Assembly (NCBI RefSeq): GCF_036010325.1
Contig: NZ_CP108549.1
Coordinates: 248,001-312,000, forward strand
DNA length: 64,000 bases
DNA from: Streptomyces sp. NBC_01210
Lineage (GTDB): Bacteria > Actinomycetota > Actinomycetes > Streptomycetales > Streptomycetaceae
Direction: 5' to 3'
The position numbers and the translations under genes were made by a program. This document shows positions 27,524 to 36,797 of the stretch, piece after piece (the first letter of the stretch is position 1; each line of letters opens with the position of its first letter). A model generated the notes under the pieces. That model did no database searches, was not told where the DNA came from, and saw only the letters and a list, made by a program, of their open reading frames with translations.

Positions 27524-27633
27524 CTCGCGCGCGCCGGGCCAGGACCGGTCTTGCCGTCGCCGTTCCCACACATGATGTGCGGCCTTCCCGTGCTGCCGAG
27601 CGAGCCGCGGAACGCGCGTCACTTGGCAAGCTC

Positions 27634-27649
27634 AATGGTATATACCATT
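27634..27649. promoter_or_regulatory. Perfect 16-bp palindrome AATGGTATATACCATT at the LAL regulator start
   Basis: The palindrome ends 4 bp before the ATG at 27653. GGTATATACC fits GntR/LacI-like two-fold operators but is distinct from the TGTCACA family. Binding here would block initiation, or it may overlap a -10 (TATACC) of a leaderless transcript. Confidence 0.6.
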
Positions 27650-27652
27650 ACA

Positions 27653-30289
27653 ATGGCAGTCATGAGTGAAACGCATGATCTGATGGGCCGCGCCACGGTG
27701 GCCCGTCAAGTGGAGCACTTCCTCGTCACCGGTACCAGCGTCGTTGTCACCGGCGCCCCCGGCATCGGCCGAACGGCGTTTCTGGACCACATCGCCGAGC
27801 GGCTGTCGACGACCCATCACGTCTTGCGGAGCACAGCGCTGCCATGCTGTGCAGATGTCCCGCTGGAGACGCTCCATGACCTCCTCGTGAACGTCGCAGA
27901 CTCTGCGGGGGACGCAGCGGGCATGGACCGGCGGGCTGCGCTGAACGTGCTGAGCGACCTCGCACGCACCACAGCGTTGACAGTGATTCTGGACGACGCG
28001 CACCACCTGGACACGGCGACGGCCGATGCCCTGACGCTGGCAAGACGCCGTGTGCGGGGTCTGACAGTGCTGGCATCTGTACCCGAGTCTGCACGGTGGT
28101 TAGAAGCGCTTCCTCCAGTGCGGGTCCTCACGCTGGAACCTCTCCATGACGGCGTCGTCACCAAACTGCTGGAACAGCGGTACGGCAACCTTCCCGAGGA
28201 ACTGCGCCTCTTGGTCGTGGAGTTGAGCAGCGGCAACCCCCTCTACGCGATCGAACTGGCGAAAGCCCTGCGCTCCTGCCTCAAGCCGCTGCGCCCCTTC
28301 GAGTCGATACCCATCACTCCAAGGCTGCGCGCGGTACTCGATGAACGGCTGCACTTCCATGGCGAATTGGACAATCAAGTGCTCCTCGCGGCGGCAGCTG
28401 CTTGGCGTCCCACGCGTAGGCTGTTGGCTGCATTCGGGTCCGACGAGTCGATCGCCCGGGCCGAGCAAGCCGGCGTGCTTGTCTCCGACGCGGCAGGCTG
28501 CCTGCGCTTCACTCAGCCGCTGTACGGCCGCCACCTCTACGTCTCCGCCTCGGTCACGCGCCGCCGTGACACCCACGCCGCACTCTCGGTCCTCGCATCG
28601 GACCCGCTTGAAGAGTTACGGAACCGAGCGTTGGCAACCCGGGGCACCGACCGCTGCCTCGCCGCTGCGCTCGCTGCCTGTGCGAAGGAAGCCGCCCGGA
28701 CCGACCCGTCGCTCACTCTGGAGCTGTCTTACCTGGCCTGCGTGAAGACCCCACCGGATGCCCAGGAGACGCTGGCCACTCGGCTCCTTGCCCAGAGTAC
28801 CTACGCTCTTGGCAGCGGACGCCCCCTCCTTTCCCGGCACCTCGCGGAGTCCGCGATCAACATAGCCGGTCCTTCCGTGCGAGCCACGGCACGGCTTCAA
28901 CTTGCCGAGGCGGCAGGCGAGGACTCGCCGGCAGCCACCGAATTCCTTGACGCAGCCCTGGCAGACGCGAAGTCGGACGCCCGCGTCGAGGCCCGCGTCC
29001 GACTCGCCCGGGCCAGGGCCTTGCACAACCAGGATCTCGAAGCGTCCCTCGAGGAGGCGGCCCGCGCCGAGAAGGCTGCCCGACAGAGCCAGGACGACGA
29101 CCTCCTCATCAGCATTGAGTCGTGGCGTGGTGTGGTCGAACTGACAAGTGGCAGAACTGAAGGGGCTGAGCGTCTGGAGTGGGCACACAGACATGCATTG
29201 AGACGTGGACTCTCGGTACCCGCGGTGCAAGCTCGCCGGATGTGGGCGACAGAGCTGATGCACCAGGGCGAGAGCGCTCGAGCTCTCGCGGCTGTCCATG
29301 ATCTGCGTATCGAGGTGGAGCGGCACGAACAGGCCCAGGAACTCGGGGGTGTCCTGTCCACCTGTTCCGCTCTCCTGGACCGGGCAGGACGTTGCGCCAA
29401 CGCTCTGGTGGTGGCGCGAAGGGCCGAGCATCTGCTCAAGGTGAGCGATCCCTTTGCTTCGCTGCTCGCACGTGCCGCCGCCGAGGTGAACGCGGGGTCG
29501 GCCGCCGTGGCTCTCGACCGTGCGACGCGGGCCCTGGAGAAGGCAGGCCCCTCCCATGGAAACCGGGCCGTGGCGCTCGCCGTCGTCGGGCGGGCACAAT
29601 TGGTGACGGGCGACGTGGAAGCGGCGGTGGGGACGTTCCAGCAACTCGCCGTGCTCACAGAGCACATGGGTATGTCCGACCCGGCAGTCACCCTTTGGCA
29701 GGCCGACTTCGCCGAGGCTCTGATCGCCGCTCGCCAACCGGTCAGGGCCTATCGCGTCATCCGCCACGCTCTCGACGAGGCTGACCGGCTGGGGCGCTGG
29801 GCGGCACTTGTCGGACTGAGCAGAGCCGAGGCCCTGTGGCGCGCGGCAGACGGCGACGCCACCGGAGCAGCCACCGGCCTGCGTGGCGATCTCGACCGCT
29901 GGTATGACCATCCATACCGCCTCGACATCGCCCGCGGTCATCTGGCACTCGGGAAAATCCTTCGCCGCTCGAGGCGCAAGGGGCTCGCACGTGTGGCTTT
30001 GACCGAGGCCTTTGAGCGGTTGACCATCGCTGGTGCCGCGCCGTGGGCTCAAGCAGCGGCTTCTGAGCGTGCCCTGCTTGAAGGGAATTCCGACCAGCAG
30101 AACGGGCCCAGTGCGGTGGAGGAACAGATCATCGAGATGCTGAAGCACCGGGCCTCCAACCGGGAGATCGCCGACACTCTCTGTCTGAGCATCAAGACCG
30201 TGGAGGCACACCTCACCCGCCTGTACCGTCGACACCGAGTGCGCAATCGGCGCCAACTCATCGATTCTTTGGACAGGGCGCGGCCGTGA
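27653..30289 (+). CDS. LAL-type (large ATP-binding LuxR) transcriptional regulator
   Basis: From ATG 27653 the protein has 878 residues; ATG 27662 is also possible, and neither has a good ribosome site. The N-terminal P-loop is VTGAPGIGRTAFLDHI, in which the usual Walker A lysine is arginine. Walker B is TVILDDAHHLD. The middle is an alpha-helical TPR-like region. A LuxR/GerE helix-turn-helix closes the protein (IIEMLKHRASNREIADTLCL, KTVEAHLTRLYRRHRVRNR). The family activates secondary-metabolite, maltose or lipase genes. The lipase at 32325 lies 2 kb beyond, with a PucR gene between, so a link is only possible. Loss of the Walker lysine may reduce ATP turnover. Confidence 0.9.
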   Translation: MAVMSETHDLMGRATVARQVEHFLVTGTSVVVTGAPGIGRTAFLDHIAERLSTTHHVLRSTALPCCADVPLETLHDLLVNVADSAGDAAGMDRRAALNVLSDLARTTALTVILDDAHHLDTATADALTLARRRVRGLTVLASVPESARWLEALPPVRVLTLEPLHDGVVTKLLEQRYGNLPEELRLLVVELSSGNPLYAIELAKALRSCLKPLRPFESIPITPRLRAVLDERLHFHGELDNQVLLAAAAAWRPTRRLLAAFGSDESIARAEQAGVLVSDAAGCLRFTQPLYGRHLYVSASVTRRRDTHAALSVLASDPLEELRNRALATRGTDRCLAAALAACAKEAARTDPSLTLELSYLACVKTPPDAQETLATRLLAQSTYALGSGRPLLSRHLAESAINIAGPSVRATARLQLAEAAGEDSPAATEFLDAALADAKSDARVEARVRLARARALHNQDLEASLEEAARAEKAARQSQDDDLLISIESWRGVVELTSGRTEGAERLEWAHRHALRRGLSVPAVQARRMWATELMHQGESARALAAVHDLRIEVERHEQAQELGGVLSTCSALLDRAGRCANALVVARRAEHLLKVSDPFASLLARAAAEVNAGSAAVALDRATRALEKAGPSHGNRAVALAVVGRAQLVTGDVEAAVGTFQQLAVLTEHMGMSDPAVTLWQADFAEALIAARQPVRAYRVIRHALDEADRLGRWAALVGLSRAEALWRAADGDATGAATGLRGDLDRWYDHPYRLDIARGHLALGKILRRSRRKGLARVALTEAFERLTIAGAAPWAQAAASERALLEGNSDQQNGPSAVEEQIIEMLKHRASNREIADTLCLSIKTVEAHLTRLYRRHRVRNRRQLIDSLDRARP

Positions 30290-30473
30290 TCAGCCGTGTG
30301 TACTCAGGAGGCGAATCGAAGACGCCCTGGGCCCCTGACAAGCGGTCGACGGAAAGGTAGGACAGTGACGCGGGCCCGTCAACGAAGAGCGGGGCATCAC
30401 TTTCCCAAGTCGTCTCACGGGGCAGATTCATTTCCTCAACACACTCGTCGCAGTCAGCACTTCGTCCAGGTTC

Positions 30474-31799
30474 TCAGCGGCTCTGTCTGGGACCGTACTC
30501 GTTCTGAGACGCCGTCGCTTCCGGGCCTGCTGCGGCCGCACCTGCTTGTGGACGAACTTCTTTTCCTTGCACGGCCGGAGAGAGCCCTCTCCCCAGCCGA
30601 CGAGCTCTGAGCGCGACTTCCATCTCGAAACGTCTCTCCGGCAAGCGCAGTTCGTCACCAAAGAGCTGCTCAATACGACGGACGCGAGACCGCACTGTCT
30701 GCGGATGTACACCCAGATTCGCTGCCGCCTCGCGCGCATTCCCGGCTGTCTCTATCCACGCCAGCAAGGTGTCGGAAAACCGGGCCTGCTGCTTGCCGGT
30801 CAAGCCCCGCAGCGGTCTCAGCAGTTGCTCGATCAATACCCGTACCAGATGCTCGTCCTTCAGAAGCACCATTGTGCAGAGGTGGTCTGCGCCGATCAAG
30901 ACGTCTGGTCTGCCCTCCAGACCCCGCGCCCCGAGTTCGAGTAGTTCCCGGGCCCAGACCAGCGACCACGCGGCATCGGCAATCGCCACTGGGGGACCCA
31001 CGGCCGCATGGCGTCCCTCGACCAACTCCCGCACCCGCTGCCCGGTGTCAGGACCCCAGTCGGGCACGAACAGGAAAGGCAATGGTCCGTCGGTTGCGAA
31101 CAGCACTTCGTCACTTAACGGGTGCTCACTCCACTGCGCATCCGCGGCGCTCAGCGGGGCCGGCGCCAGGGCCACGCCGGACAGGACGGGTGGAAGAGGC
31201 CACTCCGCTGCGTCAGCGAGCTGCTCGAGGACGGCCACCGACAGGGACGGTTGGGCCGTCAATGCCTGCACGAGGCGAGTTCTACGCCGCTGCTTCTCAT
31301 CACCGTTGCCCGCCGCCGCCTGGTTGTACCCCTCGACAGTGAGACGTGACAGCTCGTCTATGTACGCGAACACCGCCTCGGCCAGGCGGTACATCTTCGC
31401 GGGCGAGACCCCCTGTCTGGTGCCCACTTCGATCCAGCGGCGCCAGGCAAGCCGCGCCCCCAGCCGGTAGGCGGCCTGCAGAGCGTCCAGGCTTCGCCCA
31501 CCGTGCATTTCCCCACGCCCCAGCGCACGGTAAAGCTCTGCTGCCTCCGGGCTCGGCCACGGTGTGCCGGTCGGCCGGGAGACACGCAACACGAATTCGC
31601 TCAGCGCTCGCTCCACCCCTTGGCGGATGCGACGCCGGTACGGCCCCTGGAACACATCGGAGAATTCCGGAATTTCCTGCCGGATCCTGGTCACGATCTC
31701 TTCGGAGAGACGCGGCAAACTCGACGTAAGGGCCGATGCCAGCCCCTGCGGCAGATCATTCCAGTCTATCCCTCGGAAGGCCTGCAAGTCTCGTCCCAC
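30474..31799 (-). CDS. PucR-family transcriptional regulator
   Basis: The protein has 441 residues from GTG 31799, with AGGAA about 7 nt upstream. The N-terminal half (LSEEIVTRIRQEIPEF and later LQAAYRLGARLAWRRW) is the RsbRD-like sensory region found in many actinomycete PucR proteins. The C-terminal PucR helix-turn-helix shows DTLLAWIETAGNAREAAANL followed by GVHPQTVRSRVRRIEQLFGD. It is divergent from the secreted lipase and may regulate it or itself. The last 40 residues are a low-complexity tail. No effector can be named. Confidence 0.9.
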   Translation of the reverse strand: MGRDLQAFRGIDWNDLPQGLASALTSSLPRLSEEIVTRIRQEIPEFSDVFQGPYRRRIRQGVERALSEFVLRVSRPTGTPWPSPEAAELYRALGRGEMHGGRSLDALQAAYRLGARLAWRRWIEVGTRQGVSPAKMYRLAEAVFAYIDELSRLTVEGYNQAAAGNGDEKQRRRTRLVQALTAQPSLSVAVLEQLADAAEWPLPPVLSGVALAPAPLSAADAQWSEHPLSDEVLFATDGPLPFLFVPDWGPDTGQRVRELVEGRHAAVGPPVAIADAAWSLVWARELLELGARGLEGRPDVLIGADHLCTMVLLKDEHLVRVLIEQLLRPLRGLTGKQQARFSDTLLAWIETAGNAREAAANLGVHPQTVRSRVRRIEQLFGDELRLPERRFEMEVALRARRLGRGLSPAVQGKEVRPQAGAAAAGPEATASQNEYGPRQSR

Positions 31800-32324
31800 C
31801 TTTGGTTCCTGATTCTGTAAACGATGGATGGTCCGGCGTCATCGGCGATCCACGTGCACAACCCGTGCCTGGGAGCGCCATTCAGCCCGGTCCTCGTCCG
31901 GCCCGTATCTGTGGGCTGTCCCTTGATATACGGCAGCGCTTCCCGGATCAATCCTCTCAGGAGACCGCGCTCACGCAACCCTCGCAGAACCCTAGTCCTC
32001 AGCTCAGTTGGGGTGCCGCACGTCGAAGTGCCCCCACCTCCCAGGCAGCCGATTCTCCGACGGAGGCCGGCACGGCACTTAATCGTGAAATCACTCACCG
32101 TGGTGAGCGTAATGCCCACGGAAACGCTATGCGGTGCGCGACTTTCTCCGCCTCGGAATTCTGGGCGTTGACCCGCGGATTCCCGATTACTACGTTCCTT
32201 CCCGGATCGCGGGCCGATGGGGTGCAGTCCGCACACTCTTTCGTCGGCATCATCCGCGTCAGCGCGCCACCGTCCTGATCACTTCTTTACTGCCCGACAC
32301 AGGGCACCCCCGAGAGGAATTGCC
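31800..32324. other. Divergent intergenic region between PucR and lipase genes
   Basis: No supported gene is present. CTCACCGTGGTGAG (32094-32107) is a perfect 14-bp palindrome about 220 bp before the lipase, and is a candidate regulator site. The overlapping frames are compositional artefacts. Confidence 0.45.
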
Positions 32325-33287
32325 GTGTACCAATCGGCCAGAAGAGCCAAGCGCACCTCCAGACGATTCGTGACGCTCGCAGCGGCGGCAGCCCTCGCTT
32401 GTGCGGGGGTCACGCCGGCGTCAGCGGCCGACCGCCAGGACCGGCCCGTCCGCCACAACTTCGCGGAAGCGTTCTTCTGGAACGTATCCACTCCCCGCAT
32501 CGCACCGGACGGTGCCAACGACTGGTCCTGCAGGCCCAGTGCCGCCCACCCCCACCCGGTCATCCTGCTCCACGGGACCCTTGAAAACATGCACGACAAC
32601 TGGGCTGCGGCCGCTCCCCTGCTGGCCAACAACGGGTACTGCGTCTTCGCCCTCAACTTCGGTGGGCTGACTCCTGACGCATGGGCGCAGGGGACGGGCG
32701 ACATCCGTGACTCCGCCCATGAGTTGGCCGCCTTCGTCGACGCCGTACGGCGCAGCACGGGAGCGGCCGAGGTCGACATCGTGGGCCATTCCCAGGGGGC
32801 GATGATGCCCCGTTACTATCTCAAGTACCTGGGCGGCGCGGACAAGGTCAACCGCCTTGTCGGACTGGCCCCACCCAATCACGGAACCACTCTGGTCGGC
32901 CTGACCGAACTCGGCAAGCAGCTCAACCTGTTGGGACTCGTGAACAGCGGCCTCAATGCAGTCGCCCCCGCCATGACCCAACAGGAAGTCGACTCCGACT
33001 TCCTGAACGACCTCAACCGCAACGGCGACACGGTCTCCGGTGTGCACTACACCGTGATCGCCACCAAGTACGACCAGATCGTCACCCCCTATACATCTTC
33101 CCTGCTCAGTGGACGAAACGTCGACAACATCGTCGTCCAGGACTCCTGTCCGCTGGACTACAGCGAACATCTGGAACTCTCCTACGACCCCATCGCCTTG
33201 ACACTCATGCTCAACGCACTTGACCCCGCACATCCGCGGCCAGTTCCATGTCTGCTCGTTCTCCCGCTGACCGGCCCCGTTCTGTGA
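32325..33287 (+). CDS. Secreted lipase/esterase (alpha/beta hydrolase, lipase class 2-like)
   Basis: The protein has 320 residues from GTG 32325, with GAGAGGAA 5-6 nt upstream. The export signal RRFVTLAAAAALACAGVTPA ends in SAA and has basic RR pairs that could suit Tat export. The oxyanion segment is PVILLHGT and the nucleophile elbow is IVGHSQGAMMPRYYL. The Asp is probably in IATKYDQIVTPY and the His in DYSEHLELSYDP. It resembles Streptomyces extracellular lipases of about 30 kDa. The last 20 residues (CLLVLPLTGPVL) extend beyond the usual domain end. It is probably regulated by the divergent PucR protein or the LAL protein upstream. Confidence 0.9.
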   Translation: MYQSARRAKRTSRRFVTLAAAAALACAGVTPASAADRQDRPVRHNFAEAFFWNVSTPRIAPDGANDWSCRPSAAHPHPVILLHGTLENMHDNWAAAAPLLANNGYCVFALNFGGLTPDAWAQGTGDIRDSAHELAAFVDAVRRSTGAAEVDIVGHSQGAMMPRYYLKYLGGADKVNRLVGLAPPNHGTTLVGLTELGKQLNLLGLVNSGLNAVAPAMTQQEVDSDFLNDLNRNGDTVSGVHYTVIATKYDQIVTPYTSSLLSGRNVDNIVVQDSCPLDYSEHLELSYDPIALTLMLNALDPAHPRPVPCLLVLPLTGPVL

Positions 33288-33460
33288 CAGCGCCCAAGCA
33301 GGGGCTTGGCCAACACGGTTGAAGAAGGGCAATAGCCTTCACGCGCGCTCGCAACACTGGACTGCCCTACTGCCGGCCGGCGGGGCCAAACGGCGCGAAA
33401 CACGAGTACGCCAGAAAATCAACACTCCCTCTGTTCACGTGCCCATTCCAAGGGTAGTAT

Positions 33461-33478
33461 GCAATTTCACATGTCACA
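33461..33478. promoter_or_regulatory. Operator GCAATTTCACATGTCACA before L,D-transpeptidase 1
   Basis: This 18-mer is identical to the one before the S9 peptidase (3963-3980). It ends about 32 bp before the protein start at 33511, so it probably overlaps the promoter. Confidence 0.7.
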
Positions 33479-33510
33479 TGTAAAGGTTCACCTTGAGAAA
33501 AGAGCTCGCC

Positions 33511-34239
33511 ATGCCTGCCTCACGAACTCTCCTCGCAATAGCCGCTGCCCCACTGCTCCTCGTGATGGGCTGCGCATCGACGGACGCATCACCAGCGGCC
33601 CCCTCCACCACTCAGCAGGGCAGCAACAACAAGGCACACCGCCCGGAGCCGCGCGAGATACCCGCGCTCGGCAAGGCAACCCGTGCCCGTGTCCCGGCCG
33701 ACGCGCTCCAGGCCGTACTCGTCACTGGCGACGACAAGGATTCCAGCCGGTCCATGGTCTTCCGATACACACGAGATGCCGACGGCTGGAAACTTCTCGG
33801 CGACCCCTGGCCCTCCCACACCGCAGACAAAGGCTGGACCGACCACCATGAGGAGGATGACCTGCGCTCCCCCATCGGCGTCTTCGGTCTCACCGATGCG
33901 GGCGGCCTGCTCGACAACCCGGGCACCAAGCTTCCTTACGACCACAATTCCCAGTTCACCATCAGCGGCAAGGGCATCCAGGGAGAGCCGTTGGACGGCT
34001 CGTTCGACTACGTCATCGCGATCAACTACAACCGAAAAGCGGGCATGACCCCTCTCGACCCGAACCGCCCGATGGGCAAGGGCCGCGGCGGCGGCATCTG
34101 GATCCACGTGGACCACAACGGCCCCACCCACGGCTGCGTCTCCGTCTCCCGCGACCACATGCGCGAACTCCTGCGCTGGCTGGACCCGGCGAAGAAACCG
34201 GTGGTCATCATGGGGGACGAGACAGCGCTCAGCCGCTGA
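33511..34239 (+). CDS. L,D-transpeptidase-like (YkuD) lipoprotein, active-site intact
   Basis: The protein has 242 residues from ATG 33511, after AAGAG; a TTG at 33493 is an alternative. The lipobox LVMGC marks export and anchoring. The YkuD-type catalytic motif is IWIHVDHNGPTHGCVSVSR, with Cys as nucleophile and both histidines present. The N-terminal domain binds or positions substrate (AVLVTGDDKDSS). Family members cross-link or modify peptidoglycan, although the closest relatives are often annotated only as lipoproteins. It is paralogous over its whole length to the protein at 51870-52625, which has lost these residues. Its operator places it with the collagen/hydroxyproline regulon. Confidence 0.85.
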   Translation: MPASRTLLAIAAAPLLLVMGCASTDASPAAPSTTQQGSNNKAHRPEPREIPALGKATRARVPADALQAVLVTGDDKDSSRSMVFRYTRDADGWKLLGDPWPSHTADKGWTDHHEEDDLRSPIGVFGLTDAGGLLDNPGTKLPYDHNSQFTISGKGIQGEPLDGSFDYVIAINYNRKAGMTPLDPNRPMGKGRGGGIWIHVDHNGPTHGCVSVSRDHMRELLRWLDPAKKPVVIMGDETALSR

Positions 34240-34353
34240 GACCTGCGCTCAGACCGGATATATGCGCTCAGACCGCGCTCAGGACGAACATAAGGGAAGC
34301 GGAGCGACTGGCATCGCGGTCGAGGTGAACCTTGGGCCCATCGACAGCATCGC

Positions 34354-35022
34354 TCATGTCCCGGGAGTGAGGAGGCCGGACTCGTAGGCGATCATGACGA
34401 GCTGGGCACGATCGCGGGCATTGAGCTTGGTGAGGATACGACTGACGTGCGTCTTCACCGTCAATGGCGACAGAACCAGCGTTTCTGCAATCTCGTTGTT
34501 CGACAACCCTCGGCCCACAACGGCCAGCACATCTCGCTCCCTCGGACTCAACACGTCAAGTTCCGGGGCATGCGACTCCGGCACCGACTCGTCGCGGCGG
34601 ACAAACTCCTCGATGAGATGCCTTGTACGCTCCGGCAGCAGCAGGCTGTCGCCCATGGCAACTGTCTTGACTGCGGCAACCAGCTCGGCCGGCACCGTGT
34701 CCTTCATAAGGAAGCCGCTGGCGCCTGCTTGCAGCGCTCCGAAGACATACTCATCGTGACCGAACGTGGTGAGGACAACGACCTTCACATCGTTGAGCTC
34801 CTCGTCGGCGGAGATGATCCCCGTAGCTGCGATCCCGTCCATGCCAGGCATCCGGATATCCATCAGCACGACCTGAGGACGCAGCTCCTTGGTCAGTGCG
34901 ACGGCTGCCTCGCCGTCGTCGGCCTCCCCCACCACCACCAGCCCAGGCTCTGAGTCGATGAGCAATTTGAAACCGGAACGGACCAGCACCTGGTCATCCA
35001 CCAGCAGCACACGCACTGTCAT
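34354..35022 (-). CDS. NarL/FixJ-type response regulator
   Basis: The protein has 222 residues. The receiver domain shows VLLVDDQVLVRSGF with the acidic pocket, the phospho-acceptor Asp in VVLMDIRMPG and the conserved Lys in GFLMKDTVP. The LuxR helix-turn-helix is LSPRERDVLAVVGRGLSNNE and LSPLTVKTHVSRILTKL. It follows the kinase gene with a 4-nt ATGA overlap. The partner kinase phosphorylates it. Targets are unknown; the adjacent L,D-transpeptidase is the nearest candidate. Confidence 0.95.
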   Translation of the reverse strand: MTVRVLLVDDQVLVRSGFKLLIDSEPGLVVVGEADDGEAAVALTKELRPQVVLMDIRMPGMDGIAATGIISADEELNDVKVVVLTTFGHDEYVFGALQAGASGFLMKDTVPAELVAAVKTVAMGDSLLLPERTRHLIEEFVRRDESVPESHAPELDVLSPRERDVLAVVGRGLSNNEIAETLVLSPLTVKTHVSRILTKLNARDRAQLVMIAYESGLLTPGT

Positions 35023-36152
35023 GACGCCTCCGTCGGGATGGTCGCCTTCACTTGGAATCCCGGCGAGCGCCGTCCCGCCTCAAGCGTTCCACCCACCGCC
35101 TCCACCCTCTCCCGCATGCCACGCAGACCCAGCTGAGAACTGCTTTCCGTCGACGCCATCCTCACCCCACCGCCGTCGTCGGTGACCGCGACTCGCAGGT
35201 GCCGCTCGTGGAAATGGACCTCGACCTCAACCTGGGCACCCTGGCCTGCGTATTTCACGGCGTTGGTCAGAGCCTCCTGCACCAGCCGATAGACCGTGGA
35301 GCCTGTCACGGCTGGTACTTCCCGCACATTCCCTCGCAGCGTGTAGTCGACATTCACTCCACCTGCCCTGGCCCGGTGGACCAGCGCAGGCACGTCGTTC
35401 AGGCCAAGCACTGGTGCCACAGGCAGCCGCTCGGGATCCGCCTGCCGCAACAGCCCCAGCGTGGTTCGGATCTCCTCCAGCGCAGTGCTGCTGGCCACTC
35501 TGATGCGTTCGAGGGACTCACGTACCTGTCCGGGATGTTTGTCGATCACATGCCCCGCGACACCGGCCTGCACGTTGATCATCGCCATGCTGTGGCCGAT
35601 GACATCGTGCAGCTCCTGCGCGATGCGCAACCGCTCCGCCGCGACCCGCCGGCTCGCTTCGATCTCTCTTGACTCCTCGGCGCGCTTCACACGCTCTTCG
35701 GCAGCCTCTCGATAGTTGGCATGAGCGTCCACGGCCACTCCGATCGCGGCCGCAGCGACGAACCAGCCGAGCTGGGTACCGTTGCGCAAATCAAATGACG
35801 GCACATGGCGTGCCCACTGAACGGTGGCGAAGACCGCGACCAGACACACCGCCGTGCAGAGGACGGTCACGCGTACCGACTGTGTCCGTCCGATGATGTA
35901 CAGAGCGAAGAGCACGGGGTAGGCGGCCGGGAACACGAGGGCGGTCAGAAGCACTGACGCCAGCGAAAACCCGAGCGCCCACGCCAGCGCCGGAATCGGC
36001 CATCGTCGGCACCATGGGAGTGCAAGGCAGCTGGCCACCGCCGTTGACGCATTGGTCCAGTCCGGCGCATCACTTCTGACGAGCGCGGGGAAGGCAATCA
36101 TCACCGCGCAGACTCCGAGCGCCACCAGCCAGGTCCTGGCACTTTCTCCCAT
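35019..36152 (-). CDS. Sensor histidine kinase (HisKA_3 type)
   Basis: The protein has 377 residues. About four to five N-terminal membrane helices with very short loops are followed by a coiled segment (EAAEERVKRAEESREIEASR). The dimerisation box with the phospho-acceptor His is LRIAQELHDVIGHSMAMINV. The ATPase domain shows QEALTNAVKYAG (N-box), VTDDGGG (G1) and LGLRGMRERVEAVGG. The membrane part lacks an extracytoplasmic sensor domain, so it probably senses within the membrane. It forms a two-gene operon with the response regulator. Confidence 0.94.
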   Translation of the reverse strand: MGESARTWLVALGVCAVMIAFPALVRSDAPDWTNASTAVASCLALPWCRRWPIPALAWALGFSLASVLLTALVFPAAYPVLFALYIIGRTQSVRVTVLCTAVCLVAVFATVQWARHVPSFDLRNGTQLGWFVAAAAIGVAVDAHANYREAAEERVKRAEESREIEASRRVAAERLRIAQELHDVIGHSMAMINVQAGVAGHVIDKHPGQVRESLERIRVASSTALEEIRTTLGLLRQADPERLPVAPVLGLNDVPALVHRARAGGVNVDYTLRGNVREVPAVTGSTVYRLVQEALTNAVKYAGQGAQVEVEVHFHERHLRVAVTDDGGGVRMASTESSSQLGLRGMRERVEAVGGTLEAGRRSPGFQVKATIPTEAS

Positions 36153-36396
36153 GTTCCGAAACTAGACCAAGGAAGCTGGGACACCCATCAGGAGATCCCC
36201 CCAATACTCTGCTTTCTTGCTGTATCACTCTGAGTAGTGGGACGAAGGGTTATACATCTCTCAGGGTACGGACGGACCGCGTCCATCGGCGGGGGTACCA
36301 GGAGTGCACTCTTCAGGTGGACGCGATGGGTCCCCTGCACCGGTCAGTGTGGTTGTTGTCCCCGCCTCACCCTCACACCACGCACCGGAGCGCACG

Positions 36397-36777
36397 TTGT
36401 CTACGCAAGAATTCCCCCACATCCACCCCGCCGCCCGTCCCACCTACGGCGCCCCGGACAGCGCTCACCCCGATGGTGACGCACCGTGCCATAGCCTGTC
36501 CTCGCCGCCTGCTGCCTCCGACCAGCACGGGACAGAAGTGTTCACAGCGCCCGTCTTTGACCCCATGTCGCCGCCGATGGAGCAGTGGGTTGTCACCATG
36601 CCCTTCGCCACACTCGACGGCCGACAAGGCACCCAGGACTTTGTCGTTTCTGCCCCTGACGCGCTGAGCGCACTGGCCGCTGCGGTGACCTGTGCGAACG
36701 AGGACCATGCCGCTCGGCACCGCCGCCACGCGGCCATCGACACGGAGGCAGCCGTCATTGCCCTCTGGCAAGAATGA
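36397..36777 (+). CDS. Small protein of unknown function, paralogue of 45229-45552
   Basis: The TTG at 36397 has GGAG at 6 nt, giving 126 residues; a more upstream ATG at 36304 lacks a clear ribosome site. The C-terminal 65 residues (EQWVVTMPFATLDGRQGTQD, FVVSAPDALSALAAAV, RHRRHAAIDTEAAVIALW) align closely with the protein at 45229-45552 (QWWNVTMPMAAVDGRPGTHT, FVVQAHTANAALKSA, RHRRHAVVNLGAAAASLW). There is no signal peptide, helix or known motif. It ends 20 bp before the convergent IclR gene. The conservation between distant copies argues that it is a real gene. Confidence 0.65.
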   Translation: MSTQEFPHIHPAARPTYGAPDSAHPDGDAPCHSLSSPPAASDQHGTEVFTAPVFDPMSPPMEQWVVTMPFATLDGRQGTQDFVVSAPDALSALAAAVTCANEDHAARHRRHAAIDTEAAVIALWQE

Positions 36778-36797
36778 CGGTTTTGTGTGGGGTTTGG

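Noticed and set aside
28616..30256. A 546-codon leftward frame
   Set aside because: It is entirely antisense to the LAL regulator, whose domains are clear.
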